64,000 nt of DNA from Methylobacterium soli. Its GTDB lineage: Bacteria; Pseudomonadota; Alphaproteobacteria; Rhizobiales; Beijerinckiaceae. Position numbers and translations under genes: made by a program. The first letter of the stretch is position 1; each line of letters starts with the position of its first letter. The notes beneath the pieces were generated by a model that was not told the origin of the DNA, did no database searches, and saw nothing but the letters and a program-made list of their open reading frames with translations. This document shows positions 1 to 9,607 of the stretch, in pieces. The stretch spans positions 1 to 64,000 of the forward strand of contig NZ_VZZK01000025.1 of NCBI RefSeq assembly GCF_008806385.1, written 5' to 3'.

Positions 1-63
1 CCGAGACACCGGAAGACCAAACTCCCGCAAAACCGCCTTCGCCTGATATTCGTGTATGTTCAT
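1..63 (-). CDS. sucC: Succinyl-CoA synthetase beta subunit, N-terminal fragment
   Basis: The minus strand reads MNIHEYQAKAVLREFGLPVS, the characteristic first residues of the ATP-grasp beta subunit of succinyl-CoA ligase (TCA cycle, cytoplasm). Only 21 codons lie in the window; the gene continues past its left edge. It lies 82 bp downstream of mdh on the same strand, matching the mdh-sucC-sucD order common in alphaproteobacteria, so co-transcription with mdh is likely. Confidence 0.85.
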   Translation of the reverse strand, partial: MNIHEYQAKAVLREFGLPVSR

Positions 64-99
64 GGCGACATCCTCATCAGTTTGGCGGGGTGCCAGGAC

Positions 100-129
100 G
101 GGAGCGGCCGCGAAGTCGGCGCCGCTCCC
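100..129. other. Stem-loop between mdh and sucC
   Basis: A perfect 9-bp GC-rich inverted repeat (GGGAGCGGC / GCCGCTCCC) with a 12-nt loop fills the short gap between mdh and sucC. No T-run follows on the minus strand, so it is not a classical intrinsic terminator. It could be an mRNA-stabilising or attenuating hairpin that sets the mdh:sucC ratio. That role is inference. Confidence 0.4.
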
Positions 130-145
130 GCAGGTCCGACGCGCG

Positions 146-1445
<1,300 letters not shown>

Positions 1446-2195
1446 CTACAGGATGCCCGCGCGCAGGACCCGCTGGATGGCGTGGATCACGGCGCCGAGT
1501 CGGGCATCCACGAGGTCGCGCGGCACGTCCGCATCCTGCTGGATCGCCAGCGGATGGGTGAAGCGGTAGCTCGCGTCGAAGATGTAGGCGATGGCCCGCT
1601 CGCGGTCCCGGGCCGAGAAGGCGCCGGCCGCCATGCCTTCCTCAACCACGCGCTCGACGAGGCTGCGGAGCCGCACGCGATGGCGCCGCGCGATCGGCCG
1701 CGATTCCACGGTCGCGTCGAGATGGACGGCGAAGAGGTTCGGCTCGTTGGTGAGCGCGTCGCGCTGGAGGGCGGCGAGCGCGGTGAGCAGACGCTCGATC
1801 TTGTCGTCGGCAGGATCGGGCGCGTCCGCGATGTTGCCGAGATGGGTCTCGACATCGCGCAGCCAGCGTCCGGCGACGGCGTCGAGGAGCGCGTCCTTCG
1901 AGGGGAAGTAGCGATAGACGTTGGCGTGGGTCATCCCGGCCTCGGCCGCGACCGCCACCACCGTCACCCGTTTCGGTCCGAGACGGGCCAGGTGCTCCGT
2001 CGCGATGGCAAGGAGGCGCACATCCGCCGAGACCGGCGTGGAGCGTGCCCGCGCGGCGGGACCGCTGAGGCGTGCCCCTGAGCGGCCGGCGGGACGGACC
2101 GGCGGCACGGTCTCATCCGGAGCCTCCGCCTCGCGGCGATGGTCGGCCCGGCCGTTGTCGTTCCGTTCAGATGTGTCTGAGCGCTCGGATTGCAC
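1446..2195 (-). CDS. TetR/AcrR-family transcriptional regulator
   Basis: A winged-type TetR helix-turn-helix is visible near residues 57-105, with ATEHLARLGPKRVTVVAVAAEAG followed in frame by MTHANVYRYFPSKDALLDAVA, the classic TetR recognition helix and YxxFxSK signature. The remaining ~140 residues are the helical ligand-binding domain. The GTG start given leaves an unusually long basic, low-complexity N-terminus of about 55 residues, so the true start may be further in. No neighbour reveals the ligand; the inverted repeat at 1385-1408 is a possible but unproven operator. Confidence 0.85.
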   Translation of the reverse strand: MQSERSDTSERNDNGRADHRREAEAPDETVPPVRPAGRSGARLSGPAARARSTPVSADVRLLAIATEHLARLGPKRVTVVAVAAEAGMTHANVYRYFPSKDALLDAVAGRWLRDVETHLGNIADAPDPADDKIERLLTALAALQRDALTNEPNLFAVHLDATVESRPIARRHRVRLRSLVERVVEEGMAAGAFSARDRERAIAYIFDASYRFTHPLAIQQDADVPRDLVDARLGAVIHAIQRVLRAGIL

Positions 2196-2401
2196 GAAGG
2201 GAAGCGGAAGACGCGAGGGGGAAAGGTGGTAAGGCGAGACGGACCCCCATCTGACCGACCGAAGCGTGCGGATGCGCGCTTCCGTGAAAACCGAGTCTCC
2301 CTCCGGGAGCCTTCTCCGACGAGACCGCGCACGGACCTCTCAACAGGTCGTATGTTCATTTTTGTTTGAGATGGCAACAAATTTTTCTTGAAGATCCCGG
2401 G

Positions 2402-3181
2402 CTAGAAACGGTTCTTCCAGGCCCGCAGGGCCACGAACACGGCCGTGGGATCGCCGCCCGGCGTGAGATCGACCGACCGCGCCAGGGCCGGTTCGGTGCT
2501 CCGCAGGAAGGGATTCGTCGCCTTCTCGGTCCCGAGCGCAGAGGGAATCAAGAAGCGTCCTTCGCGCTGGGCTCGCTCGGCGTCCACCATCCGGGCCTTC
2601 ACATTCGCGTTGGCGGGGTCTGCCGCCAGGGCGAAGCGCGCATTCGCCAGTACGTAATCGTGCCCACTGAACACCTGCGTCTCGTCGGGGAGCGCTAGGA
2701 AGCGAGTCAGGGAATGCCACAGGGTCTCGGGCGGGCTCTCCATCACGCGGCCGCACCCGAGGGTGAACAGGGTGTCGCCGGCAAAGACGATGCCCGCCTC
2801 GCGGAACCAGTAGGTCACGTGGTCGGCGCAATGGCCCGGCGTTTCCCAAACCTGCGCGACGAGGTCGCCGACCCGCACGGTATCGCCCTCCGAGACGGTG
2901 ACGTCGACATCCGGCACCGCGCCGGCCGCCTTGGCGGGCGCCGTGACGCGGGCGCCGGTCGCGCGCTTCACCTCCGGGATCCCCTCGATATGATCGGCAT
3001 GGCGGTGCGTGACGAGGATGTCGGTGAGGCGCCAGCCTGTCTCCGCGAGGGTCCGGAGGACGGGCGCGGCTTCCGGAACGTCGATCGCCGCGCAGGCGCC
3101 CGTGGCGGGATCGCGGATCAGAACGCCGATATTGTCGCTGCGGCAGAGAAAGGTGCGGATCTCAGGCTGCGTGCCGGCCAT
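2402..3181 (-). CDS. gloB: Hydroxyacylglutathione hydrolase (glyoxalase II)
   Basis: The 259-residue metallo-beta-lactamase-fold enzyme hydrolyses S-lactoylglutathione to lactate and glutathione in methylglyoxal detoxification. The metal-binding motif reads THRHADHIEG (HxHxDH), followed by the second metal histidine in TPGHCADHV, the bridging aspartate in FAGDTLFTLGCGR, and GHDY near residue 170. The C-terminal glyoxalase II domain (NPFLRS) is present. MAGTQPEIRTF is taken as the start because upstream codons in the frame are low complexity. A glyoxalase-I-like gene lies at 11.8 kb. Confidence 0.92.
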   Translation of the reverse strand: MAGTQPEIRTFLCRSDNIGVLIRDPATGACAAIDVPEAAPVLRTLAETGWRLTDILVTHRHADHIEGIPEVKRATGARVTAPAKAAGAVPDVDVTVSEGDTVRVGDLVAQVWETPGHCADHVTYWFREAGIVFAGDTLFTLGCGRVMESPPETLWHSLTRFLALPDETQVFSGHDYVLANARFALAADPANANVKARMVDAERAQREGRFLIPSALGTEKATNPFLRSTEPALARSVDLTPGGDPTAVFVALRAWKNRF

Positions 3182-3357
3182 GGTCTCGATATCCTCTCGT
3201 CCTGAGCGATCCCGCGGAGAACCGAAGCCATTGCTCGCGAGTTCCGGCTGGTACAGCTTGCCGCGGACCGCCACGATCCCCATTGAACATACGGAGCCAC
3301 CCGGCGGGGCGCCAGCCGCGCCGGGGCCTCTGCCGCGTCGCCCACCCGTACCCATCC

Positions 3358-4092
3358 ATGCGCCTCGACATCACCGACCTCCGCGCCTTCTACGCGACGC
3401 CCCTCGGGGGTGTGACGCACCGGATCGTCGGCCGCACGATCCACAGCCTTCTCGGCTCGGTCTCGGGTCTGCGCGTGCTCGGGCTCGGCTACGCCACGCC
3501 CTATCTCGGCCCGGTCCACTGCATCGCCGAGCGGACCCTCGCCTTCATGCCGGCCACGCAGGGCGTCGTGAACTGGCCGGGCTCCGGCCGGTCCTGCTCG
3601 GCGCTCGCCGACCCGACCATGATGCCGCTGCCCGAGGCGGCGATCGACCGGGTCATCCTGGTCCACGCGCTCGAAGCCGTCGAGAGCCCGACCGAGCTGC
3701 TCCAGGAGGTCTGGCGCACCCTCACGCCGGGGGGGCGCATGATCCTCGTGGTGCCCAACCGCCGCGGGGTCTGGGCGCGGCGCGACGCGACGCCCTTCGG
3801 CCACGGCCAGCCCTACAGCCGCTCGCAGCTCGGCCGGCTGATGCGCGACACCCTGTTCTCGCCGGAGGGCTGGGCCGAGACCCTCTACATGCCCCCGGTG
3901 CGCAGCCGCCTGATGCTGCGGACCTCCGGCGCCTGGGAGCGCGTCGGCACCGGCCTCTCGCTGCCCTTCGCGGGTCTGCACGTGGTCGACGCGACGAAGC
4001 AGCTCTTCCGCCCGATCGCCGTGCGCCAGGTGCGCCGCGCCCGCCGCCTCGCCCCGGCCCGGGTCCTCGTGCCGGCCCCCTCGCCCGGCTGA
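3358..4092 (+). CDS. Class I SAM-dependent methyltransferase
   Basis: A 244-residue methyltransferase-11-type protein. The glycine-rich SAM loop is reduced to VLGLGYATPYLGP, followed by LPEAAIDRVILVHALEAVESP and WRTLTPGGRMILVVPNRRG, the usual motif II/III region. The C-terminal 40 residues are rich in Arg and Ala. It is divergent from gloB (176-bp gap) and resembles alphaproteobacterial methyltransferases often found beside gloB. The substrate cannot be told from the sequence. Confidence 0.8.
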   Translation: MRLDITDLRAFYATPLGGVTHRIVGRTIHSLLGSVSGLRVLGLGYATPYLGPVHCIAERTLAFMPATQGVVNWPGSGRSCSALADPTMMPLPEAAIDRVILVHALEAVESPTELLQEVWRTLTPGGRMILVVPNRRGVWARRDATPFGHGQPYSRSQLGRLMRDTLFSPEGWAETLYMPPVRSRLMLRTSGAWERVGTGLSLPFAGLHVVDATKQLFRPIAVRQVRRARRLAPARVLVPAPSPG

Positions 4093-4173
4093 GTTTTCGC
4101 CTCCGCAAGGCCATCCGCGCCGCGGGCGGGATGCTATAGGCGGGCCGCCAAGCGCCTCAGTCCGGGTGGAAGC

Positions 4174-4851
4174 ATGAGCATCGAAGCGGCCCTCCAGCAT
4201 TTCCTGCTCGCGCTCTCGAGCCTGTTCTCGATCGTCAACCCGATCGGCGCGGCCCTGATCTTCGCGCAGGTGACGAGCGCCTACAGCCACGCCGAGCGCG
4301 TCGAACTGTCGAGCCGCATCGGCGTCTACGCCGCCATGGTGATGCTGGCGGCGCTCTGGGCGGGCGCGCCGGTCCTCAACTTCTTCGGCGTCTCCCTGGC
4401 GGCCCTGCGCATCGCGGGCGGGCTCGTGGTGGCGGCCTCGGCCTGGGTGCTCCTCAACGCCCCCGAGGCCCGGGAGGCCCGCAAGCAGGCCGAAGCCTCG
4501 CAGGATCGATCCCCCAACCTCGCCGAGGTCGCCTTCTTTCCCCTCACCCTCCCGTTCACGACGGGCCCCGGCACCATCGCGGTGGCGATCGCGCTCGGCT
4601 CCAACCGTCCCGCCGCGATGCCGGAGCGTCTCGGGTTCTATGTCGGCGTGTCGGTCGCCGCCCTGGCGGTGGCCGCGATGGTGCGGATCGCCTACGGCTC
4701 GGCCGACCGGGTCGTGACCTTGATCGGCCCCGTCCGCGCCCGGGTGCTCGGGCGCCTGTCAGCCTTTCTGCTCCTCTGCGTCGGCACCCAGATCACCCTG
4801 AACGGGATCAGCGACGTGCTCGGGCCCCTGCTCGCCGGCCCGAAACGGTAG
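4174..4851 (+). CDS. MarC-family integral membrane protein
   Basis: The 225-residue protein has six hydrophobic segments and the UPF0056/MarC signatures: LFSIVNPIGAALIFAQV near the start, FFPLTLPFTTGPGTIAVAIALG in the middle, and a final segment LLCVGTQITLNGISDVL. Family members sit in the inner membrane and have no firmly established transport substrate, despite the historical link with multiple antibiotic resistance. It stands alone after the methyltransferase. Confidence 0.88.
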   Translation: MSIEAALQHFLLALSSLFSIVNPIGAALIFAQVTSAYSHAERVELSSRIGVYAAMVMLAALWAGAPVLNFFGVSLAALRIAGGLVVAASAWVLLNAPEAREARKQAEASQDRSPNLAEVAFFPLTLPFTTGPGTIAVAIALGSNRPAAMPERLGFYVGVSVAALAVAAMVRIAYGSADRVVTLIGPVRARVLGRLSAFLLLCVGTQITLNGISDVLGPLLAGPKR

Positions 4852-4904
4852 GACGCGCCGGTCGCGCCGGGGGCCGGGCGTCGCCTCGGCCCGGAGCGCG
4901 ATGG

Positions 4905-5477
4905 CTAGCGGCCGGCCTCGTCCCGGACCTTCTCGCCGATCCGCGCGAGCCAGCGGGCGAGGCGCGCGCGGTTGCTGCCGAAATCCGCCAGGGCGACCTG
5001 GCTGCGGGAATACAGGGCGAGGGTGGAGCGTCCTTCGCCGGCACCCAGAATCGCGATGTTGATCGTGTCGGGCCGACGCAGGAGCGCGGAGCGGGCGAGA
5101 TAGCGGTCCTCCTCCGACCAGCGCGCGCTGAAAACCAGCGCGGTCCGGGGCGACTCGGCCGCAACCTCGGCCACGATCGCTCGCAGGCGCGCGCCCGGGA
5201 CTGGCAGCACCGGAACCGCGAGATCCGCGGCTGCGCGGCCGCAATGGCCGGGCGGGCAGGCCAGCGCATCGACCGGAAGGCGCGTGCGCGCGAGGGTCTG
5301 GAAGTCGACCGGGCCGAGGTCGGGCGCGCCGAAGAGGTGCATCCAGACCTCCTCGATGCCGCCGGGCTCGTCGCCCCGGACGACGAGGACGGTAAGGCCG
5401 GCGCATCCGGCGAGCCCGAGGCCGAGTGCAAGACCGAGTGCGAGGCCACGCTTGCCTTTGCCCTTGCCTTTGCCCAA
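4905..5477 (-). CDS. DUF1499-type lipoprotein
   Basis: The 190-residue product ends with the DUF1499 pattern (SARWSEEDRYLARSALLRRPD, then YSRSQVALADFGSNRARLARWL). The frame is open to 5549, but a TTG at 5477 has a strong GAGGAG ribosome site 6-7 nt upstream. It yields a lysine-glycine repeat (KGKGKGKR), a hydrophobic stretch and a lipobox LAGC, which is a complete lipoprotein signal. The DNA here is a short repeat of the type TTGCCTTTGCCC, so the signal peptide is built from repeats. Function is unknown. Confidence 0.7.
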   Translation of the reverse strand: MGKGKGKGKRGLALGLALGLGLAGCAGLTVLVVRGDEPGGIEEVWMHLFGAPDLGPVDFQTLARTRLPVDALACPPGHCGRAAADLAVPVLPVPGARLRAIVAEVAAESPRTALVFSARWSEEDRYLARSALLRRPDTINIAILGAGEGRSTLALYSRSQVALADFGSNRARLARWLARIGEKVRDEAGR

Positions 5478-5570
5478 CCCCGTCTCCTCGCAAGGCTGGG
5501 CGAACGCGTCGAGGCGGGCATCTCGGCCCGCCTCCCGCACGCGCGGCAAACCCGTTCTCGGATCACCGGC

Positions 5571-6623
5571 TCAGATCACCGGGATACCCGGGAGCCCGCC
5601 ATAGAGGGCTGCGTGCCCGACATAGTAGAGAACGAGGAAGCTCGCGAGGGCCGCCGCGTAATAGGCCGGGGCCAGCATCGCGGTCCGAGCCCGCACCGGC
5701 ACCCGCGCATCGTCGGCCGCGATGGCGAGCAACACCACGATGATGCCGGAATGACCGATCGCATCGACCTTGCCGAACTCGAACACCGCCGAGACGAAGA
5801 TCGCCGCCAGGATGATCGCGCTCATCCGGCGCACCAGCGGGGTCCAGATCAGCGCGAAGGCGAGGGTGAACTCGATGACGCCGGCGGCCTTCATGAACAG
5901 CTCCGGGCTCGCCCCGAAGGTCATCTCGGGCTTGGCGGCGAGGAGCGGCGCGGTCCAGTCCGGATAGGCCCATTTCTCGACCGAGGCCCACATCAACGTG
6001 ATGGCGGCGCTGACCCGCACCACGTCCATGGGCCGGATGCCGAACAGGCTGCGGTCGAGGCCGGTCAGGGCCAGATAGGCGGCGATGCCGAGGAACACCG
6101 GATAATCGGCGAGGTGGAAGGCGCCGTAGGTCCAGGTGGCGAAGCCGAACAGGAACACGATGCCGAGGGCGGCCACGGGCAGCGTCCGCTTCCAGATCAG
6201 CATCGTGGCGATGCCGAGCTGCAGCCACGGGATCCACTCGGCGCTCGTCTTCAACTCGGGCGTCAGGATGATTCCGCCGAGGTTCCAGAGCGACACGAAG
6301 AAGAAGCCGAGCGTTGCCCGGACGAGAAGGCTGGTGTCGGTGCGCAGCCGGGAGGTGACCCGGTCGAGGGCATTGAGGAGAGCTGTGCCGAGCGGCGTGC
6401 CCTCCGCGAGACAGCCAGCCATCAGGCAGACGAGGGACACCGCGACGAGCCACTCGAAATCGGCGCAGAGCACCTGCTCGAGGCCGCGCGGCTGACCCGC
6501 GACATCGAAGGCGCAGAACCATTTGACGTGGGCCTGCGCCTCGGCGGTCGCGGCGAGCCCCGCCGGCAGCGCGATGGCCGTGGCGAGACAGGTAGGACGC
6601 AAGTTCTTTTTGAACTGACCCAT
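5571..6623 (-). CDS. Polytopic membrane protein with signal peptide, DoxX-like
   Basis: The 350-residue protein begins with a cleavable signal peptide (MGQFKKNLRPTCLATAIALP to AEAQA), then a periplasmic stretch AHVKWFCAFDVAGQPRGL and about eight transmembrane helices. The later helices resemble DoxX-like membrane proteins (AGVIEFTLAFALIWTPLVRRM). The first residues after cleavage contain His and Cys, which could bind a metal; that is inference. The start at 6623 was chosen because the signal peptide begins there. A perfect inverted repeat lies 20 bp upstream, so regulation by a dimeric repressor is likely. Confidence 0.65.
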   Translation of the reverse strand: MGQFKKNLRPTCLATAIALPAGLAATAEAQAHVKWFCAFDVAGQPRGLEQVLCADFEWLVAVSLVCLMAGCLAEGTPLGTALLNALDRVTSRLRTDTSLLVRATLGFFFVSLWNLGGIILTPELKTSAEWIPWLQLGIATMLIWKRTLPVAALGIVFLFGFATWTYGAFHLADYPVFLGIAAYLALTGLDRSLFGIRPMDVVRVSAAITLMWASVEKWAYPDWTAPLLAAKPEMTFGASPELFMKAAGVIEFTLAFALIWTPLVRRMSAIILAAIFVSAVFEFGKVDAIGHSGIIVVLLAIAADDARVPVRARTAMLAPAYYAAALASFLVLYYVGHAALYGGLPGIPVI

Positions 6624-6960
6624 CGGGGCCTCGGGCATGCGAAGTAAGCAAATGCTTACCGAGGCATTTAGGTACAGATGCGGACAGGAAACCAACGCTT
6701 TGTTAACGGATCTTACCGGAGGGTTAACGCTGTGGGTTGTGGGCAAAATGCTCATGCGCGCGGGCCGTGCTCGATCCGCGCCGGAGAGCGGCGCCCCCCC
6801 CCCGGAACCGCGGCGGGGCGCGAGGCTTGTCCTGCCAATGAGCGGGTCGGGACGCACCGTCGCTTAAGGATCGCCCGCTAGCCTCACGTGGGAGGCGCGG
6901 GCCGCGGTTCAGCGGTCTCGGGCCGACACAGACCGCAAGGCTCGCCAAGGAACGCTGCGC
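6624..6960. other. Gene-free stretch with paired GTTAACG elements and a C10 run
   Basis: No gene was seen apart from the operator-like repeat listed at 6644-6659. Two GTTAACG heptamers at 6702-6708 and 6723-6729 are spaced 21 bp apart (two helical turns). A ten-C homopolymer spans 6794-6803. Confidence 0.35.
6644..6659. promoter_or_regulatory. Operator-like perfect inverted repeat
   Basis: GTAAGCA-AA-TGCTTAC is a perfect 16-bp palindrome with a 2-nt spacer. It lies 20 bp upstream of the start codon of the membrane protein gene, where it would cover the promoter or the mRNA leader. The shape fits a TetR- or MarR-type repressor; which regulator binds is unknown. Confidence 0.5.
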
Positions 6961-7122
6961 ATGACCGTCTTCATCAGCTTGGCCTGCCTTGCCCTCGGCG
7001 CGCTGCTCGCCGGGCTCGCGCCCCGCAGCCCCGATCGCGTGGCGGCCTTCGAGACCGGCGGCGGCCTGCTGCTGGTGGCGGGCCTCGCGGTGCTGGGATC
7101 TGGCCTGCCCCTCTTCCACTGA
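6961..7122 (+). CDS. Small hydrophobic membrane protein (53 aa)
   Basis: An ATG opens a 53-codon frame with two hydrophobic segments (FISLACLALGALLAGLA and GGGLLLVAGLAVLGSGLPLF) separated by a short charged loop PRSPDRVAAFE. GGAACG lies just upstream as a weak ribosome site. Codon use is GC-rich at third positions like its neighbours. It is too short to classify and ends 59 bp before the convergent peroxidase gene. Confidence 0.5.
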   Translation: MTVFISLACLALGALLAGLAPRSPDRVAAFETGGGLLLVAGLAVLGSGLPLFH

Positions 7123-7180
7123 GCGGCCGGCAGCCGACCCGGAGGAGCCGGCACGGCCCGTCAGCGCGGCGCCGCTCCCT

Positions 7181-8233
7181 TCAGCGGGCGCTGGGAGGCA
7201 GCGGTGCGACGGGCGAGAAATCGGCCATGGCCGGCACCGCGCCGGGCGCGGCCGAGAGGGTGCGCAGGAAGGCGATCAGGTCGGCCTTCTCCGATCCGGT
7301 CAGGCCGAGGGGGCGGATGTCCGGGGAGCGGCTCGGGCGCTCGATCCCGCCGCGGTCGTAGAGGTCGATCACCGCCTCAAGCGTCGGGAGCGAGCCGTCA
7401 TGCATGTAGGGCGCGCGCTCCGCGACCGAGCGCAGGCCCGGTGTCTTGAAGGCGTAGCGCAGGGCGGGCGACTTGGGGAAGAAGCGGCCGCGACCGATAT
7501 CCGTGCCCGTCGCGGTGCCGATATCGTGGAAGGAGCCGTCCGTGAAGGACCAGCCGCTATGGCAGGATGCGCAGCGCGCCTTGCCGTTGAAGAGATCGAA
7601 GCCGCGCTGGGCCGCCGCATCGAGGGCGGATTCGTCCCCCGCGATCCAGCGGTCGAAGGGGGCGGGCCCGGAGACGATGAGCCGCTCGAAGGTCGCGAGC
7701 GCGTCCTCGACCCGATCCTGGGTGATCTCCGGATCGGCGAAAGCCTTGGCGAAGGCCTCCGCGTAGGTCGCGTCCGCCGAGAGGCGCCGCAGGGCCTCGG
7801 CGGTGGAGAGATTCATGTTGCCGGTCGCGGTAATCGGCAGAAAGGCCACCGTCTCGAGGTCGCGGAACTTGCCGTCCCAACCCAGGCGCTCCTGCCAGGC
7901 GAGGTTGAGGAGGGTCGGCGTGCGCAGGTCCATCACGCCGTCGTGCCGGGAGAGGGCCCGCGAACGCCCGTCGGACCAGCCGAGATCGGGGACGTGGCAG
8001 CTGACGCAGGCCCGGCTGTAATCACCCGACAGGATCGGGTCGAAGAAGAGCTTGCGGCCGAGTTCGGCCTTGGCCTGCGTGTAGGGATTGTCGTCGGGAA
8101 ACGGGATCTCGACCGGCGCACGATACGCGCGGCGCCACGTGGGACGATCGGGATCCGGCCCGAGCGCGGCCGTGCCCGTCATCCCGAACACCACCAGGAG
8201 CAGCGCCATCGCGCCGCCGACCTTCCACGCCAT
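7181..8233 (-). CDS. Di-haem cytochrome c peroxidase / MauG-family protein
   Basis: The 350-residue protein has an N-terminal signal peptide and two c-type haem sites, CVSCH (about residue 79) and CASCH (about residue 223). Between them are family landmarks: LGRKLFFDPILSGD, LGWSDG and RTPTLLNLAW; after the second haem come FKTPGLRSVAERAPYMHDG and TLEAVIDLYDRGG. Periplasmic bacterial peroxidases reduce hydrogen peroxide with electrons from small cytochromes, and MauG paralogues oxidise protein side chains. The cytochrome c maturation genes at 27-32 kb would supply its haems. Confidence 0.88.
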   Translation of the reverse strand: MAWKVGGAMALLLVVFGMTGTAALGPDPDRPTWRRAYRAPVEIPFPDDNPYTQAKAELGRKLFFDPILSGDYSRACVSCHVPDLGWSDGRSRALSRHDGVMDLRTPTLLNLAWQERLGWDGKFRDLETVAFLPITATGNMNLSTAEALRRLSADATYAEAFAKAFADPEITQDRVEDALATFERLIVSGPAPFDRWIAGDESALDAAAQRGFDLFNGKARCASCHSGWSFTDGSFHDIGTATGTDIGRGRFFPKSPALRYAFKTPGLRSVAERAPYMHDGSLPTLEAVIDLYDRGGIERPSRSPDIRPLGLTGSEKADLIAFLRTLSAAPGAVPAMADFSPVAPLPPSAR

Positions 8234-8329
8234 CACCGACCTCTCGCATTCCGTCTACGACGGCAGACCTTGCGGATCGGTGAATTCTCCGTTGCGGAAT
8301 CGTCGGAACCGCCGGGGCTCGAGGCCGGC

Positions 8330-8905
8330 TCAAGCCTGGTACAGGGCCGCGCGCGTCAGCGCATCGGCGCCGATGTCGTCGCAGCCGTTCATGTCCAGCG
8401 CCGCGATCAGGCGCATGCGGGCCCGGCTGACGCGGCTCTTGATGGTGCCGACCGCCACCCCGCAGATCTCCGCCGCCTCCTCGTAGGTGAAGTTCTGAGC
8501 CCCGACGAGCACCAGCGCCTCGCGCTGGCTGAAGGGCAGCTGGTTGAGCGCGTGCTGGAATTCCTGCATCTCGACGCGGATTTCCTGCTCGGGCAGCGAG
8601 GTGAGCCGGCCCGCCAGCGCCCCGTCGGCATCCTCGACCTCGCGCTTGCGCTTGCGCTGCTCGGAGTAGAACAGGTTGCGCAGGATCGTGAACAGCCAAG
8701 CATAGAGGTTGGTGCCGCGGCGGAAGCTCTCGGCCTTGGTCCAGGCCCGCACGAGGGTGTCCTGCACGAGGTCGTCGCTGCGGTCGAGATCGTAGGTCAG
8801 CGAGAACGCGAAGGCCCGAAGGGCCGGAATGGCGCCGAGGAGCAGGTCGCGCATCTCGGCATCGGCGCCGTTGGGCGTGCCCAGGGGTGCGGGTGTCTGC
8901 ATCAT
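8330..8905 (-). CDS. ecfG: ECF sigma factor of the general stress response (EcfG type)
   Basis: The 191-residue sigma factor has region 2 (FAFSLTYDLDRSDDLVQDTL then RAWTKAESFRRGTNLYAWLFTILRN) and region 4 (LPFSQREALVLVGAQNFTYE then EAAEICGVAVGTIKSRVSRARMRL), the arrangement of alphaproteobacterial EcfG. Its ATG overlaps the nepR stop codon as ATGA, so the two are translationally coupled. It directs RNA polymerase to GGAAC/CGTT promoters when NepR is removed by PhyR. No phyR gene lies in the window. A second ATG three bases downstream is possible. Confidence 0.9.
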   Translation of the reverse strand: MMQTPAPLGTPNGADAEMRDLLLGAIPALRAFAFSLTYDLDRSDDLVQDTLVRAWTKAESFRRGTNLYAWLFTILRNLFYSEQRKRKREVEDADGALAGRLTSLPEQEIRVEMQEFQHALNQLPFSQREALVLVGAQNFTYEEAAEICGVAVGTIKSRVSRARMRLIAALDMNGCDDIGADALTRAALYQA

Positions 8906-9123
8906 CGCGAGGATTCCTCGGTCTTCTGCTGGGCAGCGAGGTCGGCGAGCAGGGCCTCGAAGCGGGCCGGGAGGGGCTGCGCCAGCACGTCCGCATAGAG
9001 AACGCGCAGATTCTGCCCGATGCGCCGTCGCGCCGCGGGTTCGAGCCGGGTCCGTGTCCTCGGAACCGCTGCACCGTGCTCGTCCGGAAGGATGGCGTGC
9101 CTGTCGTCGGATGCGCGTGTCAT
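8902..9123 (-). CDS. nepR: NepR anti-sigma factor
   Basis: The 73-residue protein carries the NepR core: RRRIGQNLRVLYADVLAQPL and PARFEALLADLA, two amphipathic helices that bind EcfG. In the partner-switch pathway, phosphorylated PhyR takes NepR off EcfG. The flanks are unstructured and charged, as usual for NepR. ATG at 9123 is used; a GTG lies one codon earlier. It overlaps ecfG by four bases. An inverted repeat at 9248-9265 lies 125 bp upstream. Confidence 0.85.
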   Translation of the reverse strand: MTRASDDRHAILPDEHGAAVPRTRTRLEPAARRRIGQNLRVLYADVLAQPLPARFEALLADLAAQQKTEESSR

Positions 9124-9209
9124 CACCGCTCGGCAAAAGAGAGCTCGGCGAATCCACCGCGGCCCTGCCTTCCTCAGGCACGGCCCCGATCTCCGCCTGA
9201 CACGGTGCT

Positions 9210-9234
9210 AATGAGGACGAATTTAACGAGTTCT
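9210..9234 (-). promoter_or_regulatory. Weak EcfG-like promoter candidate for nepR-ecfG
   Basis: On the minus strand AGAAC-N16-CATT resembles the EcfG consensus GGAAC-N16/17-CGTT with one mismatch in each box, 87 bp upstream of nepR. Autoregulation of nepR-ecfG is known in relatives. The match is weak and could be chance. Confidence 0.25.
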
Positions 9235-9247
9235 GAAATGCGCATTC

Positions 9248-9265
9248 ATCAGATTTTAATCTGAT
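9248..9265. promoter_or_regulatory. 18-bp inverted repeat ATCAGA-N6-TCTGAT upstream of nepR
   Basis: ATCAGATTTTAATCTGAT has perfect 8-bp arms around TT. The same ATCAGA-N6-TCTGAT form recurs at 10596-10613 and, with one mismatch, at 56807-56824. It is read as a binding site for a dimeric regulator of nepR-ecfG. The rest of the 9266-9607 gap shows no gene. Confidence 0.6.
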
Positions 9266-9607
9266 CGATGCAGCCCGATCGCCGCACTCGGCGCGTTGAA
9301 TAAAGCTTCAGACGCGACGAGTAGCTTGGCGGTTCGTCTCGTTAGGCCGGAAGACTTGAACGCGACCTGAATGGCGCAGCGCGCGAGCCCTACACCCTGA
9401 CGGCTTGCGCCTCCGGCTGACCGGCGAAGTCCGGCGGCTTCTCGCGAAGGGAGGCCACGGGACCGGAGACCCGGATCCTGTCGCTGGTCCGGCATCCCCT
9501 CCGCCCTGGCGGTACCGGGATCTTGAAGGCGAAGGCTCGGCTCAGCGCCTTCCGGCGCCGTCCACCTCCGGGGCGCGGCGGGACCCCATCTGGCGAGGTC
9601 CGGCCGC

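Noticed and set aside
6702-6729. Two GTTAACG elements 21 bp apart as a CtrA-binding site
   Set aside because: The known CtrA pattern is TTAA-N7-TTAA; the spacing here does not fit.
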